The position numbers and the translations under genes are program-made. Source: Thermogemmatispora sp. (lineage in GTDB: Bacteria > Chloroflexota > Ktedonobacteria > Ktedonobacterales > Ktedonobacteraceae). Taken from it: 45,821 nucleotides of DNA. Below are positions 25,342 to 33,214 of the stretch, piece after piece. Numbering within the stretch: the first letter of the stretch is position 1; every line of letters begins with the position of its first letter. The stretch covers positions 1 through 45,821 of the forward strand of contig NZ_JADGIA010000014.1 in assembly GCF_019683635.1 (NCBI RefSeq), read 5' to 3'. The notes below the pieces were generated by a model. That model did no database searches. It saw only the letters and a program-made list of their open reading frames with translations, and was not told where the DNA came from.

Positions 25342-26832
25342 ATGAAGTTGATTGTTGGACTGGGCAACCCTGGCCCTCAATATGCGCCGACGCGTCACAA
25401 CGTCGGCTTCCGTGTCGTTGAGAAGCTGGCTCAGAAGCTGGGTTGGCGCTGGAGCGAAGAGCGCAATCGGGCCTTGTTGGCCAGTGGCTCGGTTGGGGGA
25501 GAGAAGGTCGTTCTGGTGAAGCCCCTGACCTATATGAATCTCAGCGGCGAGGCCGTGGGCGCTCTTGCCCGCTGGTATCGGCTTTCTCCCCAGGATATCC
25601 TGGTCGTCTGCGATGATCTCGATCTTCCTGTCGGACGTTTGCGCCTGCGCGCCCGCGGTAGCACTGGCGGTCACAATGGTCTGGAGAGCATTGTTCACCA
25701 TTTACATAGTGATCAGTTTCCACGCCTGCGCGTTGGCATTGGACGCCCGACTCACCCACGTATGAGCGTGATCGATTATGTGCTGGGGGTCCCTCCTGCT
25801 GCAGAGCGCAGCCAACTGGAACGGGCTGAAGACGAGGCCGTGGCAGCTATCGAGCTGGTGCTCACACGCGGCCTGGAGACCGCTATGAGCGTGGTGAATA
25901 GTGATCCAGAAGCCCGGCGCCGCGCAGAGGAACAACGTCAGCGTCAACAAACCCGCCGCCCTCCGATCCAGATCGGCATGGTAGCCCGCCTTTTCCCCAG
26001 CCACTGGCGTCCACTGCGCGAGGAGATCGCCTTTGCTCGCTCCTGTGGCTTCCAGTGGCTGCAGCTCCGTGGTTCAGAAACAGGGCTTAGCGAGCAGACG
26101 CTAGGAGATTCCTTTGAGGCGGTCGCGGCGGCCCTACAGGGGTCTGGCCTGGCCTGCGCTTTGGAGATCACTCTCCCTCTGACGGCAGCAGGAACCACGC
26201 CAAGCGGGGCAACCCTGGCCACAGTGCTGGCGGCCAATCTTCCAGCAATCCGCCGTTTACCCTGTAGTCGCGTCCATTTTCATCTCACGGCCTCGCCCAG
26301 CAGCCATGATGCCCTGCAGGCTCTGGAAGAACGTCTTGTCCCCGCTCTGCAGGAGGCCCTGGCTCTGGCCACCTCCCAGACTCCACCTTTCTTGCTGGGG
26401 ATCGAGCACAACGAGCCTGCGGCTGGCCCCTTCGCCAGACCGGATCGTTGCGCCTGGTTGCTGGAACAAGTGCCCGAGCTAGGCTTCGTCTGGGACATCA
26501 ATCATACCCTTCCTGAAGCCCTGCCCGGCTACCTGGCACTGACTCCGCGGATGATCCTGATCCATGTCTCGGATACACCATTACCACAGTTGAATTACCA
26601 TCTGCCCCTGGGCCTGGGAACCCTGGATATCGAGGGCTACTGCGAAGAGTTGCTCGCACGCGGCTTTGCTGGCCCTGCTATCCTGGAAATCGGAGGAACC
26701 CCACGCTCCGGTGGCTTTGGCCGCGATAGCGATGAGGCGTTGCAAGCCTCGGCCCAACGCCTCCGTACCGCCATCGGACGGGCCTATGCCCGCATACGCA
26801 GCCGCCAACCAGAGGCACCCAAGGCTCAGTGA
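25342..26832 (+). CDS. pth: Peptidyl-tRNA hydrolase fused to a sugar-isomerase-like TIM barrel
   Basis: A 496-residue two-domain protein. Residues 1-188 are a full Pth, which releases peptides from peptidyl-tRNA dropped off ribosomes: N9 and catalytic H19 (GLGNPGPQYAPTRHNVGF), N66 (YMNLSG), D91 (ILVVCDDLDLP) and N112 (GGHNGLES) are all in place. A charged linker (189-208) leads to residues 209-490, which look like an AP-endonuclease-2/xylose-isomerase TIM barrel: E355 (GIEHNEP), D385 and H388 (VWDINHT), H408 (IHVSDT) and E449 (ILEIGG) are candidate metal ligands. The frame is continuous and no ribosome site precedes the internal ATG, so it reads as a real fusion. The role of the second domain is unknown. 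Confidence 0.9.
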   Translation: MKLIVGLGNPGPQYAPTRHNVGFRVVEKLAQKLGWRWSEERNRALLASGSVGGEKVVLVKPLTYMNLSGEAVGALARWYRLSPQDILVVCDDLDLPVGRLRLRARGSTGGHNGLESIVHHLHSDQFPRLRVGIGRPTHPRMSVIDYVLGVPPAAERSQLERAEDEAVAAIELVLTRGLETAMSVVNSDPEARRRAEEQRQRQQTRRPPIQIGMVARLFPSHWRPLREEIAFARSCGFQWLQLRGSETGLSEQTLGDSFEAVAAALQGSGLACALEITLPLTAAGTTPSGATLATVLAANLPAIRRLPCSRVHFHLTASPSSHDALQALEERLVPALQEALALATSQTPPFLLGIEHNEPAAGPFARPDRCAWLLEQVPELGFVWDINHTLPEALPGYLALTPRMILIHVSDTPLPQLNYHLPLGLGTLDIEGYCEELLARGFAGPAILEIGGTPRSGGFGRDSDEALQASAQRLRTAIGRAYARIRSRQPEAPKAQ

Positions 26833-27283
26833 GCGCCTCCACGCCTTTTTGCCAAGCTGAGCCTGCTTATGATAAGATAAACTATAAGAAAGACAAGAGC
26901 GATTAATCCTCATTGCAGAGCCAGACCTCGGCCCGGGTTGGCGTGTCGTGTCTGCTGGGACTGTGGGGAAGAGGCCGGCTGGCAGCCGTCAGGTCGCGAG
27001 GGATCACAGGCTCAGTGGAGCAGCAATGCTTTTCTAGCTGAACAGCTAACGCTGATGGGAAGACCTGCTCTCTCGACAGAACAGGCTCGCTGTGCTAGAC
27101 TGAGGGTCGCCGCATGGGCCTGCTCCCCTTGTCGGGACAGCCAGTGCCAGAGGAGCGGGACGCCTCAGTATGCCGCACCCGCTGAGCTAAGCCCTCAGCC
27201 AGCCAGCAACCAAACAAATCTAATAAGCATAGCAGAAGAAACCAGTCACACCAAGAAATCTTAGCTGGTGTTGTGAGGCAAGA
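26833..27283. other. Spacer between pth and mfd
   Basis: 450 bases without a supported gene. A weak promoter (TTGCCA at 26849-26854, 18 bases, TAAGAT at 26873-26878) lies near the start, so mfd may have a long leader. The GC-rich middle contains frames that match nothing known, and I see no known structured RNA. Confidence 0.4.
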
Positions 27284-30200
27284 TTGACACTCCAAGGCTT
27301 ATTATCACTGCTCACCCAGAGAACCGATTTCAAACGACTACTCAGAAGGCTGCGTGCTGCTGAAGGGCTGCCGGTTCTTGACGCAATTACAGAACCGGCC
27401 CGTCCTTTCGTTATTGCTGCGCTGGCGGCAGCATACGAGCAGCCGCTGCTTATCGTCACGGATGAGGAAGAAGGGGCGCGGCAGATGGCAGAGAGTCTGG
27501 CCGCGTTTGCCCCGGAGGGTAGCCAGGTCCTCTATTTTCCGGGGCGCACCGCCCTGCCATACGAGCGTCTACTTAGCGACGCCGAGACGCTGCAGAAGCG
27601 CATGCAAGCTCTCATCGGCCTGCTGCGACGTGAGCCGCAGCTGTTGCTCGTCTGCGCAGCAAGGGCCTTGACGCAGCCGCTGATGCCGTCTCATGAGCTA
27701 GGTCGCACGCTCTATGAGCTGCAGCAGGGCGAGGAGCTGGATCTCTCGCTGTTACTGGAGCACCTCTACAATCTAGGCTACGAGCCAGTAGCCGAGGTTG
27801 AGGAACCGGGTCAATTCAGTCATCGTGGGGGCATTGTTGACCTTTTTCCCCCCACGCTGAGCCGACCGGTGCGTGTCGAGTTCTTTGGCGATCAAGTCGA
27901 GTCGCTGCGAACCTTCGACCCAGAGACCCAGCGCTCGCTCAATCCGCTCACGAGCTGTCTGATTGGGCCAGCGCGCGAGGCCCTGCCAACGCGGGGAGCA
28001 CAGGCGGCCCGTGAGCTAGAGAAGCTCGATCTGCGCATTCTCCATCGCGATGCCGAGGAACGCTGGCGCCGCGACCTGGAGCTGCTGCGCCAGGGCCGTT
28101 CTTTCGAGGACATCGCCTTCTACCTACCCTACTTACACGAGCCGGTGACGCTGCTCGATTACCTTCCCAAGGATGCCCTCGTCATCCTCAACGAGCCTGA
28201 GCACATTCAGAATCGCATTCGTGACCTCGATGCCCAGGCCCAGGAGATGAAGGACCGCCTGGAAGCGGAGCGCGAGAACCCGGCCCACCTGCGACCGGCG
28301 CACTTCTCCTGGGAGGAGCTGAGCCCGCGTCTGCAGCAGCGCCGTCAGCTCCATTTCGCCGGCATCCTTGCCGCCACAGGGGAGCATGATCCCGATGGCG
28401 CGTCTGGCGCGTCTGCGACCGGTCAAGAGCCGCTATTGCCGACTTGCAGCAGCGCGAACTCCTACGGCGGACGCATCCGGGCCTTCGTCCACGACTGCCG
28501 TAAAGCGCTGGCCAGGCGCGAGCGCGTTGTGATCGTCACAGCCCAGGCGCGTCGCCTCGCCGAGGTCTTCGCCGACGAGGCCAGCACCGAAGAAGAGGGG
28601 CCGATTCACGTTAGTCCTGGCAGCAGCATCAAAGAGCTGCCCGCCGAGGGCAGCCTCACTCTCATCCAGGGGCATCTGGCAGAGGGTTGGCAGTCACGCG
28701 CTCTGGGCCTTAACGTCTACTCGGACGCGGAGGTCTTTGGCTGGTCCAAGCGCCGCCCGGCCCAACGACGCCGACCAGTCACGCCGGCCTCTTTCTTGAC
28801 CGAGCTGAATCCCGGCGACTACGTCGTCCACCAGGAGCACGGCATCGGGCGCTTCGAAGGCCTGGTCAGAATGAATCTGACCGGCGTCGAGCGCGAGTAT
28901 CTGCTCATCCGCTACGCCGGCAACGACAAGCTCTACATCCCAACGGACCAGCTTGACCGTGTGACGCGCTATATCGGAATGGGGGAGGCCGTGCCGGCTC
29001 TCAGCAAGCTGGGCAGCACCGAATGGACGCGAGCCAAAGCGCGGGTCAAAGAGAGCGTCCAGGACGTCGCGCGGGAGCTGCTGCGTCTCTACAGCTTGCG
29101 CGAGACCACCGAGGGCCATGCCTTTCCACCTGATTCCGAACAGCCGTGGTTGAAAGAGCTGGAGGACGCCTTCCCTTACGAGGAGACGCTCGACCAGGCG
29201 CGCGCCATTGAAGAAGTTAAGGCCGATATGGAGCGCCCCAGGCCGATGGATCGCCTGGTGTGCGGCGATGTGGGTTACGGCAAGACCGAGGTTGCTCTGC
29301 GCGCCGCCTTCAAGGCCGTGCTGGATCAGCGCCAGGTGGCGATCCTTGTGCCCACCACCGTCCTCGCCCTCCAGCATTACAATACCTTCAAGGAGCGGCT
29401 CAAGCCCTATCCTGTGCGCGTCGAGCTGCTAAGCCGTTTCCGCTCCGAGAAGGAGCAGAAGCAGATTCTGGAAGACCTCGCCTTGGGGAAAATCGACATC
29501 ATCATCGGCACCCACCGCTTGCTGCAGAAGGACGTTGTCTTCTTCCAGCTCGGACTGCTTATCATCGACGAGGAGCAGCGCTTCGGGGTCATGCACAAGG
29601 AGCGGCTCAAGCAGCTGCGCACCGAGGTTGATGTGTTGACCATGACGGCCACGCCGATTCCTCGCACACTGCACATGGCTCTGGTCAACCTGCGCGATAT
29701 GAGCGTCATCGAGACGCCGCCTCAGGAGCGCCTGCCCATTCGGACAGCCATTCGGGAATATGACGAGGGACTGATCCGTGAGGTCATCTTGCGCGAGCTT
29801 GACCGCGGAGGCCAGGTCTTCTTCGTGCATAACCGCGTCGCTGGCATCCAGATGCTGGCGCAAAAGCTGCAGCAGCTCGTGCCAGAAGCTCGTATCGCCG
29901 TGGCTCACGGGCAGATGAATGAGGAACAGCTGGAGCGGATCATGCTGGGCTTCGCTAACGGCGAGTACGACGTGCTGGTCTCCACAACCATCATCGAAAA
30001 TGGGCTGGATATTCCCAATGCTAACACCATCATTGTCAACAACGCCGCCCATTTCGGACTGGCGCAGCTCTATCAGCTGCGAGGTCGCGTAGGGCGCTCA
30101 GCCCAGCAGGCGTACGCCTACTTTCTCTACAACAAGGAGGCCCGCCTGACGCCGCTGCAGGAGAAGCGGCTACGCGCCATCTTTGAAGCCACAGAGCTGG

Positions 30201-30796
30201 GAGCCGGCTTCCGCATCGCCATGAAGGACCTGGAGCTGCGCGGCGCGGGCAATCTGCTCGGGGCAGAACAGTCGGGCTTCATGAACTCAGTGGGCTTCGA
30301 TCTCTATTGCAAGTTGCTGGCCGAGGCGGTGCAGGAGCTGCAGGGCCAGAAAGAGGAGACGGGCATGCCCGGGGTCACCATTGACCTACCGCTGGATGCC
30401 TATTTGCCGGATGAGTATATTGGGGACCGCACCCTGAAGGTCAATTTCTACCAGCGTCTGGCCAATCTCACCACCCATGAGCAGGTGGAGGCCATCACTG
30501 CCGAGTTGACCGACCGCTTTGGGGCACCCCCGCCCCCGGTGCAGAACTTGCTCACGCTCATCCGGCTCAAGATCGAGGCAGCCCACCAGGGCATTGAGGC
30601 CATCTCGCTCAAAAACAATGAGCTGGTGGTTACCGTCAGACGTTCGGTGATTCCGAACCGCGTGGCCCTCTATCATCGCTTCCGTAACGAGGCTCGCGTC
30701 CAGCAAGGGGTTATCCGCATTCCACGCCGCCTGCTTGGTTCCAATTGGCTGCAGCAACTGAGCGAACTACTGCCGATGATAACCACGGCAGCCTGA
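27284..30796 (+). CDS. mfd: Transcription-repair coupling factor Mfd
   Basis: A 1170-residue translocase that removes RNA polymerase stalled at DNA damage and recruits UvrA. Domains in order: UvrB-like N terminus (about 25-330, ending near the first interdomain linker), a CarD-like polymerase-interacting domain (505-570, NPGDYVVHQEHGIGRFEGL), the RecG-like helicase motor with Walker A near 661 (GDVGYGKTEVA) and the DEEQ box near 761, motif III (TATPIPRTLH), motif VI (QLRGRVGRS), and the C-terminal TRCF domain (about 1030-1145). Length is normal. The start is TTG, with GAGG six bases upstream and no in-frame ATG before the conserved N terminus. Confidence 0.97.
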   Translation: MTLQGLLSLLTQRTDFKRLLRRLRAAEGLPVLDAITEPARPFVIAALAAAYEQPLLIVTDEEEGARQMAESLAAFAPEGSQVLYFPGRTALPYERLLSDAETLQKRMQALIGLLRREPQLLLVCAARALTQPLMPSHELGRTLYELQQGEELDLSLLLEHLYNLGYEPVAEVEEPGQFSHRGGIVDLFPPTLSRPVRVEFFGDQVESLRTFDPETQRSLNPLTSCLIGPAREALPTRGAQAARELEKLDLRILHRDAEERWRRDLELLRQGRSFEDIAFYLPYLHEPVTLLDYLPKDALVILNEPEHIQNRIRDLDAQAQEMKDRLEAERENPAHLRPAHFSWEELSPRLQQRRQLHFAGILAATGEHDPDGASGASATGQEPLLPTCSSANSYGGRIRAFVHDCRKALARRERVVIVTAQARRLAEVFADEASTEEEGPIHVSPGSSIKELPAEGSLTLIQGHLAEGWQSRALGLNVYSDAEVFGWSKRRPAQRRRPVTPASFLTELNPGDYVVHQEHGIGRFEGLVRMNLTGVEREYLLIRYAGNDKLYIPTDQLDRVTRYIGMGEAVPALSKLGSTEWTRAKARVKESVQDVARELLRLYSLRETTEGHAFPPDSEQPWLKELEDAFPYEETLDQARAIEEVKADMERPRPMDRLVCGDVGYGKTEVALRAAFKAVLDQRQVAILVPTTVLALQHYNTFKERLKPYPVRVELLSRFRSEKEQKQILEDLALGKIDIIIGTHRLLQKDVVFFQLGLLIIDEEQRFGVMHKERLKQLRTEVDVLTMTATPIPRTLHMALVNLRDMSVIETPPQERLPIRTAIREYDEGLIREVILRELDRGGQVFFVHNRVAGIQMLAQKLQQLVPEARIAVAHGQMNEEQLERIMLGFANGEYDVLVSTTIIENGLDIPNANTIIVNNAAHFGLAQLYQLRGRVGRSAQQAYAYFLYNKEARLTPLQEKRLRAIFEATELGAGFRIAMKDLELRGAGNLLGAEQSGFMNSVGFDLYCKLLAEAVQELQGQKEETGMPGVTIDLPLDAYLPDEYIGDRTLKVNFYQRLANLTTHEQVEAITAELTDRFGAPPPPVQNLLTLIRLKIEAAHQGIEAISLKNNELVVTVRRSVIPNRVALYHRFRNEARVQQGVIRIPRRLLGSNWLQQLSELLPMITTAA

Positions 30797-30915
30797 CCGG
30801 ACCTGACCGCCTCGCCAAGCAGTGAGCTGGCGGGCGGGTCAGGCAATCCCTGGCCAGCGCCCGGGCAAGGCAAGAGTAGTCTTGTCTCAGATGAGCTTGC
30901 TCGCTCTTCGCTGGC

Positions 30916-31533
30916 TCAGATAGCCACCAGCCCTTGCTCTTGAAGCTCGATCAGGATGCGTTCAATCTCCTGCACGCTCTTCTTGGTGCAACGGGCAAGA
31001 TCGGCAACCGTGCGCCGCCCATCGACAAGCAGATAGACCGAGCGCTGTCGCCGACTCAGCAGCGCTAAAACGCTCAGATCGTTGCTCAGGCGCCGCGGCA
31101 CCAGCCATTCGAGGCCAGGCTTATAGCTGCTACCGTATGTAGATATACCAATATAGCCAGCCGCATCGTCGTTGACCTTCTCCGGCGCCAGAGGGAGCTG
31201 AGGATCGCTCTCACTGCGCGCCACCCCGGGTAGCAAAGGGGTGAGGCGCGCCGCGGGAAGAGAGGAGCTATCGGAGCGCATCGGATAAGGAGCATCCGGG
31301 AAAAAGGCGAAGCGGATAGGGCTCCAGGTCAGCAGGAGATTGAGCGCATCCTGGCCGGCGAGTTGACCGGCAGCGGCATAGACGGGACGGCCAGCGCGCA
31401 AATAGATCTCCCCTTCCTCCAGCTGTCCATTGCGCAGGCGCTCCACGCTCAGCAGCCCAGTCTGCTGCCTCGTCCGGAAGAATTCCAACACAGGTAGAAG
31501 GCTATCAGCAGTCTTGTCACGACCTTTAGCCAT
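30916..31533 (-). CDS. DUF4388 domain protein
   Basis: A 205-residue soluble protein. The first 90 residues match the DUF4388/PATAN-like pattern: LLPVLEFFRTRQQTGLLSVERL, GEIYLRAGRPVYAAAGQLAGQDALNLLLTW. The C-terminal 70 residues look like a winged-helix module (LSVLALLSRRQRSVYLLVDGRRTVADLARCTKKSVQEIERILIELQEQGLV). Similar proteins take part in signalling, polarity or regulation in myxobacteria and Chloroflexota; no specific role can be given. The ATG at 31533 was chosen over a TTG at 31569; a GGAGGGAG lies eleven bases upstream. Confidence 0.75.
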   Translation of the reverse strand: MAKGRDKTADSLLPVLEFFRTRQQTGLLSVERLRNGQLEEGEIYLRAGRPVYAAAGQLAGQDALNLLLTWSPIRFAFFPDAPYPMRSDSSSLPAARLTPLLPGVARSESDPQLPLAPEKVNDDAAGYIGISTYGSSYKPGLEWLVPRRLSNDLSVLALLSRRQRSVYLLVDGRRTVADLARCTKKSVQEIERILIELQEQGLVAI

Positions 31534-31912
31534 GAGGCATAACACTCCCTCCAGGGTCCCTCCTAACAAGAGCCACCCGCCTCCATTTCAGGAAGCGTTC
31601 GTTCCTCTTGCCAGTTAGCAGAGCGCGTACGCGCTCAAGAAGATGTATCTCCAGGCCATAAAAATCCCCGTATTACTATACGTGTTATACCATAGCCTCA
31701 CGGGAGCGGGAAGGTGTAAAAAACATAAATATTCCTGTAGGGAAGATTCTTAACGAAATTTTTATGGAGGCCCTGTTTTCAGAAGAAGGAGCATTTTCCC
31801 CTAAAACAAGGGAAAAGGAAGCACCCTGGCATAAATCGAGCTTCAAGCAGAAGCATGCATTGCCTCTAGAGAGGGGACAGGACTCTAGAGGCAATGCACA
31901 GGCAGCAGGATA
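31534..31912. other. AT-richer spacer with a long inverted repeat
   Basis: About 380 bases, less GC-rich than the surroundings between 31.66 and 31.85 kb. On the minus strand two -10-like boxes (TATAAC, TATAGT) occur around 31.68 kb, upstream of the DUF4388 gene, without good -35 boxes. The repeat at 31856-31898 is listed separately. A 67-codon plus-strand frame at 31764 has no ribosome site. Confidence 0.45.
31856..31898 (-). terminator. 16-bp perfect inverted repeat after the envelope operon
   Basis: TGCATTGCCTCTAGAG (31856-31871) and its exact complement (31883-31898) flank an 11-base loop, 15 bases past the last stop of the minus-strand operon ending at 31913. No T run follows. It is well placed to end that operon, but it could also be a binding site or element end. 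Confidence 0.5.
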
Positions 31913-33172
31913 TCAGGGACGCAACTGGCGTGTATGCATGAGGAAGAACATCAATCCCTGCTTATAATCCATCGGGCTGGCCTTGCCATTTTTAAGCACT
32001 TGAGTGATCAAATTCAGCAAGCTAGAAATAACCTGCAGGCGCGTCTGTTCAAAGCCATCCTGGCGCCGCAGCAGTTCGATCAACTGAGAAGGACTTTGTC
32101 CAGAAATATCCAGGCCCAAGCGCACCGCCTCCAGGCGCAACCAGAGCACCAGCTGCTGGCGCATCTCTTCAAAGATGGTCACATCCTCATTGGCCGGCAG
32201 CGGCGTACCTTCTGCCGGCGTGGGAGCGGGAGCGCGTCCACTCGCTTGAGGGCCTGCGGGTGAGCGAGGCTGGACCGGCACCGGAGCGGTTGACGAGGCA
32301 GCAGCCTGGGCTGATGAGGTCTCTGCCGGCTGAGGAGCAGGCCCAGGTTGAGGAAGCTTCCCGGAAGAGCGACGCACGGGCGCGACCTGGGGGCCTGCTG
32401 TCGCAGGAGAGGAAGGGGAGCCGGGCAGCGCGCGCGAGGGGATAGGAGGAACACGCCGCGTTGGTGGTGCCGAAACAGGCGCGGCGGAGGCAGCAGCAGA
32501 CGAGCGCTCCTCAGCCGTGGCAGGCGCGCGGCCAGGGGCCAATGCACCCGAGGCGGTGGGAGTCGCCGGCAGAGGTATAGCTGGCCTCCCCGGGCTTGGG
32601 GACAAGCTGGCGCCCCCCTGGCGGCCCTCATAGCTGCCCGCCTCTCCACGCAGCTCTTGCAGCTGTTGCTGCAACAAGAGCGTTGATTGACTAATCTGCT
32701 CCCAAGCCAACTCGGGAAGAGGAGTGGCGTGGGTCGTGGCCCAAGAAGGGACTGGCCGGGGGCTGCCAAAGGCCGACCGTTTCTTCTGGGGACTGGCCAG
32801 ATGGGCGCGGAGTCCCTCGGCCACTGCCTGGGCAGAGGTCGTAATAAGCATGCGCACATCGGCCATGCGCTTCCGCCCCTGATTACCAAAAAACGCCCGA
32901 TTACGCTGGACGAAATGGATAAAGAGGCGCTCAATATAGGTCTGCAGCTCCGGCGACATCACGTCCACGCGGTTCCAGGCCGTGAAATCGACTGCGCTCA
33001 AATAGAGCCAGACCTCCTTGCGCTTCGCGCTATCGACCGGGCGCATGCGCAAAGACTCGGTTCGATAATCGTAAAATCGCGGGTAGCAGAAGTTAGCGAT
33101 CAAGGTCTCCGCCAGCTCAGCTTTTAAGCGTCCCAGCTCTGCTAGCGGGAGTTGACCAAGCAAAACTCCCAT
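31913..33172 (-). CDS. Hypothetical protein with Pro/Ala-rich linker (419 aa)
   Basis: I do not recognise this family. Residues 1-130 form a folded, helix-rich N-terminal region (LGRLKAELAETLIANFCYPRFYDYRTE, then MSPELQTYIERLFIHFVQRNRAFFG). About 200 residues of Pro/Ala/Ser-rich disordered linker follow. The last 85 residues form a second helical region (IFEEMRQQLVLWLRLEAVRLGLDISGQSPSQLIELL, LLNLITQVL). There is no signal peptide or membrane helix. It is the last gene of the GT2-flippase-DUF2079 unit, 42 bases behind the DUF2079 stop, so it may be a cytoplasmic partner of that system. The ATG at 33172 (AAAGGG nine bases upstream) is preferred to a GTG at 33196. Confidence 0.65.
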   Translation of the reverse strand: MGVLLGQLPLAELGRLKAELAETLIANFCYPRFYDYRTESLRMRPVDSAKRKEVWLYLSAVDFTAWNRVDVMSPELQTYIERLFIHFVQRNRAFFGNQGRKRMADVRMLITTSAQAVAEGLRAHLASPQKKRSAFGSPRPVPSWATTHATPLPELAWEQISQSTLLLQQQLQELRGEAGSYEGRQGGASLSPSPGRPAIPLPATPTASGALAPGRAPATAEERSSAAASAAPVSAPPTRRVPPIPSRALPGSPSSPATAGPQVAPVRRSSGKLPQPGPAPQPAETSSAQAAASSTAPVPVQPRSPAGPQASGRAPAPTPAEGTPLPANEDVTIFEEMRQQLVLWLRLEAVRLGLDISGQSPSQLIELLRRQDGFEQTRLQVISSLLNLITQVLKNGKASPMDYKQGLMFFLMHTRQLRP

Positions 33173-33214
33173 GCCACAAACCCTTTCTACGCGCACTCAG
33201 CGGCGCCTCTGAAG

